A stretch of 36,817 nt of DNA from Prevotella sp. (GTDB taxonomy: Bacteria > Bacteroidota > Bacteroidia > Bacteroidales > Bacteroidaceae): assembly GCA_022511045.1 (NCBI GenBank), contig JAFLSF010000020.1:1-36817 (forward strand). Reading direction: 5' to 3'. A model generated the notes under the pieces. It was not told where the DNA came from. It did not search any database and saw only the letters and a program-made list of their open reading frames with translations. The translations under genes were made by a program, and so were the position numbers. Positions 10,382 through 19,109 of the stretch are shown here, piece by piece; position 1 is the stretch's first letter; each line of letters begins with the position of its first letter.

Positions 10382-10945
10382 TTAGCCGTGCATCCAGTTA
10401 CTGAGTATCTGGCACCCTTCGGTGGTTAGTACACTTTCGGGGTGGAATTGGATGCCGTGAATATCGTATTCCCGATGGCGTAAAGCCATGATCTGTTTCT
10501 CGTCACTCTCAGCAGTAATCTCCAGACAAGCGGGAAAGTCTTTTTTTGACACCACCCACGAATGGTAGCGTCCCATAGTGATGCGGCGAGGAAGTCCAGA
10601 GAAAATAGGGTCTGTACCAAACTGTGTTCCCTCAGTTGCAACACCGTGAAACACATCGCAGAGATTTTCAAGTTTGCCGCCAAATACTTCACCGATAGCC
10701 TGATGTCCTAAGCAGACACCCAGTATGGGCTTATGTCCTGCATAGTGGCGAATAACATCTAACAGCAAACCCGCCTCTGAGGGAATCCCGGGGCCAGGCG
10801 AGAGTATGATTTTATCGTAGACCTCAAGGTAGCTGAGGCTAAATTGGTCGTTTCTTAGAACCGTCACCTCTGCTCCCAACTCCTTTACAAGGTGTGAGAG
10901 ATTATAGGTAAACGAATCGTAGTTGTCGATAATGACTATCTTCAT
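10382..10945 (-). CDS. trpG: Anthranilate synthase glutamine amidotransferase component
   Basis: 'IDNYDSFTYNLSHL', 'LSPGPGIPSEAG', 'PILGVCLGHQAIGEVFGG', 'GIQFHPESVLT'. Confidence 0.95.
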   Translation of the reverse strand: MKIVIIDNYDSFTYNLSHLVKELGAEVTVLRNDQFSLSYLEVYDKIILSPGPGIPSEAGLLLDVIRHYAGHKPILGVCLGHQAIGEVFGGKLENLCDVFHGVATEGTQFGTDPIFSGLPRRITMGRYHSWVVSKKDFPACLEITAESDEKQIMALRHREYDIHGIQFHPESVLTTEGCQILSNWMHG

Positions 10946-10968
10946 AGGGGGTGATAAGAGAATAGTTG

Positions 10969-12432
10969 TTATAAGTTCTCGGCCATGAGGATGGCTTTTC
11001 TCAAGGCACCTAACTTGTTGTTTACTTCTTGTAATTCGTATTCCTCGTCGCTTTTAGCTACGATTCCGCCGCCTGCTTGAAACCACAACTCGCCGTTTCG
11101 GCTGACGAAAGTACGAATGGTAATAGCTTGATTAAGGCTCCCATCCAGACCGATGAAGCCGATACAACCTCCATAGGCACCTCGGTTGTGCGGCTCATAC
11201 TCGGAAATGAGTTGCATAGCTCGCACTTTAGGAGCCCCACTTAATGTGCCTGCAGGGAATGTGTCGATAAATGCCTTAATAGGGTCTTTGTCTTCATCTA
11301 ATTCTCCGCTAACGCGGCTAACCAAATGTATGACGTGCGAATAGTATTGCAGGTCCTTGTAGAAATCAACTTTCACGTTATGGCAGTTACGGCTTAAATC
11401 GTTACGTGCCAAATCAACCAGCATAACGTGCTCGGCATTTTCTTTTGGGTCGTTGCGTAGATATTCAGCCCCTTGTCGGTCGACCTCGGCGTTTCCGCTC
11501 CGCTTCGTCGTTCCTGCGATAGGGTCTATGTAGACTCTATACTGCTTGTCGCTTATCACTTTACTATCATTGAAAGTGTTGCTTTGCCGTTCTATTCGGC
11601 AGTGTGTCTCTGGTGATGAGCCGAAGATACGAAAGCCGCCGAAGTCAAAATAAAACAAATAAGGTGAAGGATTGATGCTGCGTAGGGCACGATAAAGCTT
11701 GAAATCGTCACCCTCAAAACGTTGTATAAAGCGACGGGAAAGAACTATCTGGAAAACATCGCCGCGCAGACAATGTCGGATGCCTTGTCGAATATTTGCC
11801 TTGTGTTCTTCGTCAGTTATTGGACTGGTGGTATTACCGACAGGGTGGAAGCCATAAGTTTGAACATTAGTGCGGTTCATAGCCTTGATAATAGCGGAAA
11901 TCTCCTTGTCTCCCATACTCTCCATTCCTTGCGCCCTCTCTGAGAGACTGACAATCAATAACTGATTGTTGAAGTGGTCGAACACGATAATATCTTTATA
12001 AAAGATATATAAGATGTCGGGGGCATCATTCTCTTCTTGTGTCTCGTCTTTGACGGCAATGTTCTCAAAGTACCGTACAGCGTTGAACGAGGTATATCCA
12101 TAGAGTCCACATACTTCGCTATGTTGGCCTTCAATATGGATGTTGTCAATAAGCGCATGGATGGCTTCCGCTGTACCGAAACTTTCGTCAATGTCCTGCA
12201 GGTGTTGGCTACCATCTGGATAGCTGATGGTGGCCGTCCCGTGACTAATAGCTATGCTGGCTATAGGATTGATGCCAATAAACGAGCGGGAGTTGTTCTT
12301 CTCGTGATAGTCGCTACTCTCCATTAGCGCACTCTGCGGATAGATGTCTCGCAGTCGCATATATACTCCGACAGGCGTATAGAGGTCAGCCAATATAGTC
12401 TGGCTTGTGGTCGTATAATGGAATGTATTCAT
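10969..12432 (-). CDS. trpE: Anthranilate synthase component I
   Basis: 'FQIVLSRRF', 'PIAGTTKRSGN', 'HVMLVDLARNDLSRNC', 'FPAGTLSGAPKVRAMQLI'. Confidence 0.95.
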   Translation of the reverse strand: MNTFHYTTTSQTILADLYTPVGVYMRLRDIYPQSALMESSDYHEKNNSRSFIGINPIASIAISHGTATISYPDGSQHLQDIDESFGTAEAIHALIDNIHIEGQHSEVCGLYGYTSFNAVRYFENIAVKDETQEENDAPDILYIFYKDIIVFDHFNNQLLIVSLSERAQGMESMGDKEISAIIKAMNRTNVQTYGFHPVGNTTSPITDEEHKANIRQGIRHCLRGDVFQIVLSRRFIQRFEGDDFKLYRALRSINPSPYLFYFDFGGFRIFGSSPETHCRIERQSNTFNDSKVISDKQYRVYIDPIAGTTKRSGNAEVDRQGAEYLRNDPKENAEHVMLVDLARNDLSRNCHNVKVDFYKDLQYYSHVIHLVSRVSGELDEDKDPIKAFIDTFPAGTLSGAPKVRAMQLISEYEPHNRGAYGGCIGFIGLDGSLNQAITIRTFVSRNGELWFQAGGGIVAKSDEEYELQEVNNKLGALRKAILMAENL

Positions 12433-12445
12433 TGTCCTTCGATAG

Positions 12446-13648
12446 TTAGAAATTACCGTATGTTCCAGCCATCTGCTTGTTGTTCAGATACGTCTCTACA
12501 TCTTTGTCGCCACGCCCGCTGACTGTCAGCACCACTATGTCGTCTTTCTGGAAGTGTACCTTTTCCAATGCAGCGAGGGCATGAGCACTCTCCAATGCAG
12601 GAATGATACCCTCCAGACGGGTCAACTCATAAGCAGCACGGATGGCCTCGTTGTCATTGATACTATAGACTGTGGCACGATGTTGGGAGGCCAGATTGGC
12701 GTGCATAGGGCCAATGCCTGGATAGTCTAAGCCAGCCGATATGCTTTCCGCTTCAATAATCTGTCCGTCGGGTGTCTGCATAACCAGCGTTTTCGAGCCG
12801 TGTAAGATGCCAGGTCTGCCTACGTGGATGGTAGCAGCCGTATGCCCTGTGTCTGCTCCCTGTCCGCCTGCCTCGGCCAAAATAATCTTCACGCGATTGT
12901 CATCAATATAGTGATATATGGTTCCTGCGGCATTTGAACCGCCGCCAACACAGGCCATCAGCACATCGGGATAGTCGCGACCAACTTTCTCTTGCAGTTG
13001 TTCCTTGATTTCCCCCGAAATAACACTTTGCAAACGGGCCACCATATCAGGGTAGGGGTGCGGTCCTACCGTACTACCTATAATATAGAAAGTATCAGCA
13101 GGATGGCAACACCAGTCGCGAATGGCCTCATTGGTTGCATCTTTTAGAGTCCAGTTGCCCGTCTTTACAGGACGCACTTCTGCACCTAACATCTTCATGC
13201 GTTCTACATTAACATGCTGGCGTTCTACGTCTAATGCGCCTTGGTAGACCACACAGGGCATATCCATTAGTGCACACACCGTTGCCGTAGCTACTCCGTG
13301 CTGGCCTGCTCCCGTCTCGGCGATGATGCGTTTCTTGCCCATTTTCTTAGCCAGAAGAATCTGCCCAATGGTGTTGTTTATCTTGTGAGCTCCTGTGTGA
13401 TTCAAGTCTTCGCGCTTGAGATAGAGCCGACAGCCGTATTTCTCGCTCATTCTTTTGGCCAGATAAAGGGGTGAAGGGCGACCCACATAATCTCGAAGTA
13501 ACATACGGTACTCGTCCTTGAACTCCTGTGACTCAATGATGGGCAGGTATTGCTCTTGTAGGTTCTTGACCGTTGCATAGAGAATCTCAGGCACGTATGC
13601 TCCTCCGAATTCTCCATAAAATCCTTTATCGTTTACTGAATAACTCAT
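12446..13648 (-). CDS. trpB: Tryptophan synthase beta chain
   Basis: 'GRPSPLYLAKRMSEKYG', 'LKREDLNHTGAHKINNTIGQILLAK', 'ACVGGGSNAAG'. Confidence 0.96.
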   Translation of the reverse strand: MSYSVNDKGFYGEFGGAYVPEILYATVKNLQEQYLPIIESQEFKDEYRMLLRDYVGRPSPLYLAKRMSEKYGCRLYLKREDLNHTGAHKINNTIGQILLAKKMGKKRIIAETGAGQHGVATATVCALMDMPCVVYQGALDVERQHVNVERMKMLGAEVRPVKTGNWTLKDATNEAIRDWCCHPADTFYIIGSTVGPHPYPDMVARLQSVISGEIKEQLQEKVGRDYPDVLMACVGGGSNAAGTIYHYIDDNRVKIILAEAGGQGADTGHTAATIHVGRPGILHGSKTLVMQTPDGQIIEAESISAGLDYPGIGPMHANLASQHRATVYSINDNEAIRAAYELTRLEGIIPALESAHALAALEKVHFQKDDIVVLTVSGRGDKDVETYLNNKQMAGTYGNF

Positions 13649-13660
13649 TATCGTTTTACC

Positions 13661-14689
13661 TTAATTTCCTATTATATTATACTTAGAAACTTCTAATAAG
13701 AGTTTAGTGCCATAATAGAAACCTTTCCGTCCTGTTATTTGGACAAGCTTATTCTGGTAGTCGGGATGTGAAACCAAATTTATTTCACCTATTATCTTGC
13801 TAGGTTTGCAGTCGGCCAGATAGATGATAAATAGGTCTGTAAAGTTTGACGTGTCAAACTGCCCCTCTGACTCGTATGGCTGGTCGGCCAACACTATAGC
13901 TGTTCTATAGCCGTTAAACTCTGGATAGTCAAAGCTTATATAATCTTTGCCGCCACTCATAGCCGCTACAATATAGCCTTGAACTGTTAGACTTGCCTGT
14001 TCTGGTTCCGCTATGGCCTGAGCCACCGTTAATACATTGTCCGATTGCTGCTGGTCGTTATCATTACCGCTGTCTTCATCATTATTGTTGTTCTCATCAT
14101 TGTCGTCTTCGTCCCCATTGCCATCTGTTTCATCCCCAGTGTTGTCTTCAGTATTCTCTTCAATGGAGTCGGGCTCCTCGTCCTTGGTGACGATATGCTG
14201 CAAGTCAATCTCAATCCCTTTTATTTTCTTCAATCCATCCAACGACATATAAGTATCTTTTGTTCCGCTGATATATGCAAAGCAATTCCAGTATTGTGGA
14301 TTGTTAGCCAGATTGTATGCTTCCCGAATCCCCTTGCTGGCATCAGTCAGACAGATAGGGAACAGCTCGTCTTTCGTAAACTGGCTATCCGTTGTGTTTG
14401 ATTGTCTGCTGGCCAGCACGATAGCGCTGGTTCCCTCAAAAGGTGAGGCGAAATCGGCATTTCCAATGCTTTGCTGGGTGGCGGCTACAATGAATCCCTT
14501 GACACATATCGTCGTACCATTAGCTACTTTCTGAGCCTCCTTGATAGTTAAAGCCCCCTGTCTGTCTTCCGCAGGTACTCCTGCTGCGGGATTACTACCA
14601 CCTTTTCCCTCCTCCTCGACAATGCTTTTTTCGCAACTTGCCAAGAAGAAAAGAATAAAAAGCGTGAAGATAGGGTAAGCACATTTCAT
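13661..14689 (-). CDS. Lipoprotein with two tandem DUF6359-like domains joined by an acidic Asp/Glu/Asn-rich linker
   Basis: The provided ORF extends to 14824, but the ATG at 14689 gives a canonical lipoprotein signal (MKCAYPIFTLFILFFLASC); two repeats 'LTIKEAQKVANGTTICVKGFIVAA...' and 'LTVAQAIAEPEQASLTVQGYIVAA...'. Confidence 0.75.
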   Translation of the reverse strand: MKCAYPIFTLFILFFLASCEKSIVEEEGKGGSNPAAGVPAEDRQGALTIKEAQKVANGTTICVKGFIVAATQQSIGNADFASPFEGTSAIVLASRQSNTTDSQFTKDELFPICLTDASKGIREAYNLANNPQYWNCFAYISGTKDTYMSLDGLKKIKGIEIDLQHIVTKDEEPDSIEENTEDNTGDETDGNGDEDDNDENNNNDEDSGNDNDQQQSDNVLTVAQAIAEPEQASLTVQGYIVAAMSGGKDYISFDYPEFNGYRTAIVLADQPYESEGQFDTSNFTDLFIIYLADCKPSKIIGEINLVSHPDYQNKLVQITGRKGFYYGTKLLLEVSKYNIIGN

Positions 14690-14693
14690 GGGA

Positions 14694-14725
14694 CAAATGT
14701 AATGCAATTTAGGGGAAAAAACAAA
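14694..14725 (-). promoter_or_regulatory. Bacteroidetes-type promoter TTTG-N20-TACATTTG for the lipoprotein(-trp) transcript
   Basis: Minus strand TTTG (14722-14725), exactly 20 nt spacer, TACATTTG (14694-14701), only 4 nt before ATG at 14689. Confidence 0.7.
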
Positions 14726-14740
14726 AAAAGGGGCGAAAAA

Positions 14741-14772
14741 TTTGCTTTTTATATAATAATTCTCTAAATTTG
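14741..14772 (+). promoter_or_regulatory. Bacteroidetes-type promoter TTTG-N20-TAAATTTG for a putative small RNA
   Basis: TTTG 14741-14744, 20-nt spacer, TAAATTTG 14765-14772. Confidence 0.7.
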
Positions 14773-14777
14773 CCTCC

Positions 14778-14862
14778 GATAAGCTGTATGAAGGCCATTG
14801 CCTCGTTCGCTTATCGTCATTCAAAGGTTGAGGTTGGTAGCGTTCTGCACCAACCTCTTTTT
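14778..14862 (+). ncRNA. Putative ~85-nt small RNA with intrinsic terminator
   Basis: Downstream of the promoter: stem GATAAGC(14778-14784)/GCTTATC(14109-offset, i.e. 14809-14815) enclosing GAAGGC-CATT-GCCTC, then terminator GAGGTTGGT-AGCGTTCTGC-ACCAACCTC-TTTTT (14830-14862); no convincing ORF. Confidence 0.65.
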
Positions 14863-14962
14863 AACTATTATAAACTATCATAAATATAGGGTGTAAAAGT
14901 GGAGGGATTGCTTAAAATCCAAATAAAATGCGTATCTTTGCAACATAGTTTAAGAGAATTGT

Positions 14963-15616
14963 ATGAAGGAACTGATTATATTTGACTTTGACGGCACGTT
15001 AGGCGACACCAGTCGAAATATTATTACCACTATGCAGATGACCATCGCAGAGGTTCATCTGCCCCACCGTAGCGAGGCGGAGTGTGCTGCAACTATTGGG
15101 CTACCATTGGCAGGATGTTTTGAGCGTCTGTTTCCAGATGCAGACAAAACTATTATCCAACGTTGTGTAGACGCTTACAGGCGGATTTTTCAGAAGAATC
15201 TGCAGACCATCAAACCACAAGTGTTTCCAAACGTCATAGAAACATTAGCTGAACTAAAGCAAATGGGAATGACTCTCACTATAGCCTCGTCCCGCAGTCA
15301 TGCCTCCCTTGTGGAATTAACGCACTATTTGGCAATTTCCGATTACATCTCTTATCTGATAGGAGCGGATGACGTGGAGCATGCGAAACCAGCCCCAGAG
15401 CCAGTATTGAACACGCTTTCAGCCTTGAAGTTCAATACCAGCCAGACGCTTGTAGTGGGAGATATGAACGTAGACATTCTAATGGGAGCCAATGCAGGAG
15501 TCCAAACCTGTGGTGTAACGTGGGGCAACGGAACCAAAGAAGACCTTGAACGGGCAGGAGCAGATTACATTATCAGCAGAATGGAAGAGCTAATAGATAT
15601 ACTCAAGACAAAATAG
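14963..15616 (+). CDS. HAD-superfamily phosphatase (phosphoglycolate phosphatase-like)
   Basis: 'LIIFDFDGTLGDTSRNI', 'IASSRSHASLVE', 'LVVGDMNVDILMGANAGV'. Confidence 0.85.
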   Translation: MKELIIFDFDGTLGDTSRNIITTMQMTIAEVHLPHRSEAECAATIGLPLAGCFERLFPDADKTIIQRCVDAYRRIFQKNLQTIKPQVFPNVIETLAELKQMGMTLTIASSRSHASLVELTHYLAISDYISYLIGADDVEHAKPAPEPVLNTLSALKFNTSQTLVVGDMNVDILMGANAGVQTCGVTWGNGTKEDLERAGADYIISRMEELIDILKTK

Positions 15617-15673
15617 TGGTGTTTGTTTGGTGTATAGCAGGCGAAGAAATCAAGTCAAGACTTTGTACTTGAC

Positions 15674-15750
15674 GAGGATAGGGCTCATAGAGTGTGAGGA
15701 TAGGCCTCAAGGCGAACGAGAATAGGCCTCGTGGATGGTGAGGCCTATAC
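15674..15750. repeat. 22-bp-period repeat array (same family as the trpA 3' repeat)
   Basis: GAGGATAGG at 15674 and 15696, GAGAATAGG at 15718, GAG at 15740: exact 22-bp spacing. Shares GAGRATAGGCCTC core with 6965-7008. Confidence 0.8.
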
Positions 15751-15817
15751 GCGTGATACTGATGAATAATGATGGAATGGATAAGAGATAATGAAAGAAT
15801 GTGCGGACGTTGTAATG

Positions 15818-16801
15818 TCATATTTCCCAACCTATAGCGGAGGCTCCAAGAATAGCGGCGGCGGCTCCATCGAGACCGCTTACCAGAAACTTGGCTTTGC
15901 CTTTATAGATGGGGAAGACGTGGTTGTCATACGCCTGTTTGATAGGATTCATTATCAGGTCACCAGCTTTGACCAGACCACCGAAGAAGATGAATGCTTC
16001 GGGGGAACAGAAGGTAGCAAAGTCTGCACAGCCCTCGCCTAACAAACGTCCTGTGAAATCGTAGACTTCCTTAGCCAGTTCGTCGCCTTTGCTTGCAGCT
16101 ATGCTAACGTCTAATGAGGTGATGTCTTCAGGCTTTAGTTCGCGAAGTAGAGAGGGACGGTCAGTTTTTGCTAATAATTCGCGTGCCGTCCGTGCTACGC
16201 CCGTTGCCGAACAGTAGGCTTCCAAACATCCTTTGCGGCCACAACCGCACGGGCGACCAGTCTCGTCGCGAACAATGATAACGTGGCCTAACTCTCCTGC
16301 GAAACCGTCGCTACCGTACACCACTTGCCCGTTGATGACGATTCCTGAGCCGACACCCGTCCCGAGGGTGATGACGATAAAATTCTTCATGTTGCGGGCA
16401 ACGCCGTACACCATTTCTCCGATGGCGGCCGCGTTGGCGTCGTTGGTGACAGCAACGGGGATGTTGTCGAGCTGTTCGCTGAACATTTGGGCTAGGGGAA
16501 CAACCGTTTCATGAGCCCACTTGATGTTGGGAGCAGTTTCTATGGTGCCGCGATAGTAGTTGCCGTTAGGCGCACCAATGCCCATCGCGTGAATCTGACC
16601 GATGCCTCCCGCTTGCCGTATGATAGGTTGTAGGGCATTGATAGATGCACTGACGAAAGCCTTTGCAGAGCCGTAGTCCTGGGTCTTGATGGTTGTTGTT
16701 GCCAAGATGTTGCCTCGTTGGTCGACTATGCCGAATACAGCATTTGTGCCTCCTAAGTCTAAACCTATGACGTATGGTTTCTTGTCTTGTTGTCCGTTCA
16801 T
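15818..16801 (-). CDS. ROK-family sugar kinase / glucokinase-like
   Basis: 'VIGLDLGGTNAVFGIVD', 'LGTGVGSGIVINGQVVYGSDGFAGELGHV', 'CGCGRKGCLEAYCS'; ORF extends to 16849 but ATG at 16801 follows a minus-strand TACCTTTG promoter-like box. Confidence 0.9.
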   Translation of the reverse strand: MNGQQDKKPYVIGLDLGGTNAVFGIVDQRGNILATTTIKTQDYGSAKAFVSASINALQPIIRQAGGIGQIHAMGIGAPNGNYYRGTIETAPNIKWAHETVVPLAQMFSEQLDNIPVAVTNDANAAAIGEMVYGVARNMKNFIVITLGTGVGSGIVINGQVVYGSDGFAGELGHVIIVRDETGRPCGCGRKGCLEAYCSATGVARTARELLAKTDRPSLLRELKPEDITSLDVSIAASKGDELAKEVYDFTGRLLGEGCADFATFCSPEAFIFFGGLVKAGDLIMNPIKQAYDNHVFPIYKGKAKFLVSGLDGAAAAILGASAIGWEI

Positions 16802-16935
16802 GCTTGTATGGTTCGTTTTTTCGTTATTTAGATGTACAAAGGTAAGCAATAAACTGCAAAACTATCCTTGTTTAACTCCCTTTAACTTCCATATAACCTT
16901 TAACTCCGCGAATTTTTTGTAATTTTGCACACGAT

Positions 16936-17601
16936 ATGGCGTTTCCGATACATATAAACATCGTAGACTTAGTCCTAAAGGGAATGCTCATCGGGATGGT
17001 TGCTTCCGCTCCAATGGGGCCTGTTGGTGTGCTCTGTGTGCAGCGAACGCTGAACAAGGGGCGCTGGTTCGGCTTTGTGACGGGAGTCGGTGCGGCCATT
17101 AGCGACATAATCTATGCTGGAATTACGGGTTTTGGTATGGCTTTTGTGATGGATTTCGTCAATGATGACCGCAACAAGTTCTATCTTCAGATATTAGGCA
17201 GTATAGTTTTGTTGTGCTTTGGAATTTTTACTTGGCATAGTAACCCAACGAAGAAAATGCACCAGTCGGGCAAGAAGCGAGGCTCCTATACGTACAACTT
17301 ATGGACGGCTTTTTTAGTGACATTCTCCAATCCTCTCATCATATTCCTCTTTATGGGACTTTTTGCCCAGTTCGCCTTTGTCATCCCCGACCGTCCTTTT
17401 GAAATGCTGATAGGCTTTGCCAGCATTGTGGCTGGAGCGCTGGTATGGTGGTACGGGCTGACGTGGTTGGTAGACAAGGTAAGAGCAATCTTTGATGCGA
17501 ATGGTATTCGCATTATCAATCAGATAATAGGTATGGTAGTTATCATCGTGTCGCTCATCTTCCTGTTTGGCACTATGACGAACCTCTATACATTCTTTTA
17601 G
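16936..17601 (+). CDS. LysE-family amino-acid exporter-like membrane protein
   Basis: 'GMLIGMVASAPMGPVGVLCVQRTLNKGRWFGFVTGVGAAISDIIYAGITGFG'. Confidence 0.8.
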   Translation: MAFPIHINIVDLVLKGMLIGMVASAPMGPVGVLCVQRTLNKGRWFGFVTGVGAAISDIIYAGITGFGMAFVMDFVNDDRNKFYLQILGSIVLLCFGIFTWHSNPTKKMHQSGKKRGSYTYNLWTAFLVTFSNPLIIFLFMGLFAQFAFVIPDRPFEMLIGFASIVAGALVWWYGLTWLVDKVRAIFDANGIRIINQIIGMVVIIVSLIFLFGTMTNLYTFF

Positions 17602-17628
17602 ACAATCAGCAAGCAAAAGTATCAGACC

Positions 17629-18174
17629 ATGTTTATAGCCAACGAACTACGCAAGACCAACATCGCCGAATACCTGCTCTATATGTGGCAGATAGAAGAT
17701 ACCATACGCGCCTTTGACTGCTCGCTGAGTCGCATACGGCGCGAGTATATAGACCGCTTTGACTATACTGAGGAACAAAAGGAGGAGGTGACGGACTGGT
17801 TTGGCAATCTTATCCGCATGATGAACTCCGAGGGGTGCCGCGAGCAGGGACATCTGCAAATAAACAAGGTGACAATGCAAACTTTGACGGAGTTACACGC
17901 TCAGTTGCTCTCGTCCTCGAAGTTTCCTTTCTATAATGCCGAATATTATAAAGTGTTGCCCTATATTGTGGAATTGCGCAATCATGGTGCCAATAAGGAG
18001 GAGAACGAGATAGAGACGTGTTTTAATTCGCTCTATGGCGTGATGATGCTCCGACTTCAGAAGAAAGAGATAACCACTAATACCGAACATGCCATTAAAG
18101 AAATATCAACCTTTATAGGAATGTTGAACGATTACTATCTGAAGGACAAGGAAGAACCGCTGGAGTTTGGATGA
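17629..18174 (+). CDS. DUF4924-like conserved protein
   Basis: 'MFIANELRKTNIAEYLLYMWQIEDTIRAF' resembles the Bacteroidetes DUF4924 family. Confidence 0.65.
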   Translation: MFIANELRKTNIAEYLLYMWQIEDTIRAFDCSLSRIRREYIDRFDYTEEQKEEVTDWFGNLIRMMNSEGCREQGHLQINKVTMQTLTELHAQLLSSSKFPFYNAEYYKVLPYIVELRNHGANKEENEIETCFNSLYGVMMLRLQKKEITTNTEHAIKEISTFIGMLNDYYLKDKEEPLEFG

Positions 18175-18211
18175 AAGGAATAGTGTAACGCGAACTAAGT
18201 AAATAGTAAGG

Positions 18212-19087
18212 ATGAATATATTGATTACGGGCTGTAACGGCCAATTAGGAAACGAAATGCAGTTGCTGGAGAAGAATTATCCCCAGCATACATGGTTCAA
18301 TACGGACGTCGCAGAATTGGATATTACCAGTCAGTTGGCTGTAGAGCAGTTTGTGGCTGAGCACCAGATTGACGGTATTGTCAATTGTGCTGCTTATACT
18401 GCTGTCGATAAGGCAGAGAACGATAAAGAATTGTGTACTACACTGAATACGGTGGCACCGTCTTATCTGGCGGCTGCTGTCGAAAAACGTGGCGGTTTCA
18501 TGGTGCAAGTGTCTACCGACTATGTGTTTAACGGCACAAATCATATACCATACGTGGAGACAGACACACCTTGTCCCGATAGCGTGTATGGCTCTACCAA
18601 ATTGGCAGGCGAGTTAGGTGTGTCTAAGTTCTGCAAGCGTTCTATGATTATCCGTACCGCTTGGCTCTATAGTACTTTTGGCAATAATTTTGTGAAGACC
18701 ATGATTCGTTTGGGAGGGGAGAAAACGGAGTTAGGTGTTATCTTTGACCAGATAGGCACTCCAACCTATGCCCGCGATTTAGCTGTTGCCATCATGGCAG
18801 CCATAGAGAAGGGCATCGTGCCTGGTGTCTACCATTTCTCCAATGAGGGAGTATGTTCGTGGTACGACTTTACAAAAGCCATTCACCGATTGGCAGGCAT
18901 AACGTCTTGTCACGTGCGTCCATTACATACTGCCGAATATCCTACGCCAGCCAATCGCCCGCACTACTCTGTACTCGACAAGACTAAAATCAAACAAACA
19001 TATAATATTGAGATTCCATATTGGGAGGACTCGTTAGCAGAGTGTATCAGTAAGTGGTTGGAAACGCTTTATAATAACTGTAAATAG
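18212..19087 (+). CDS. rfbD: dTDP-4-dehydrorhamnose reductase
   Basis: 'NILITGCNGQLGNEMQLL', 'STDYVFNGTN', 'YGSTKLAGE', 'IIRTAWLYS'. Confidence 0.9.
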   Translation: MNILITGCNGQLGNEMQLLEKNYPQHTWFNTDVAELDITSQLAVEQFVAEHQIDGIVNCAAYTAVDKAENDKELCTTLNTVAPSYLAAAVEKRGGFMVQVSTDYVFNGTNHIPYVETDTPCPDSVYGSTKLAGELGVSKFCKRSMIIRTAWLYSTFGNNFVKTMIRLGGEKTELGVIFDQIGTPTYARDLAVAIMAAIEKGIVPGVYHFSNEGVCSWYDFTKAIHRLAGITSCHVRPLHTAEYPTPANRPHYSVLDKTKIKQTYNIEIPYWEDSLAECISKWLETLYNNCK

Positions 19088-19109
19088 TAATTCATAATTA
19101 TAAATAGAA

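Noticed and set aside
14741-14862. trp attenuator/leader peptide for the trp operon
   Set aside because: The promoter-terminator unit is on the opposite strand from the trp operon, and the minus-strand leader ORF has only one Trp codon and no terminator/antiterminator oriented toward trpB
15603-15830. 75-aa minus-strand ORF across the convergent intergenic region
   Set aside because: Consists mainly of translated repeat units; no protein features
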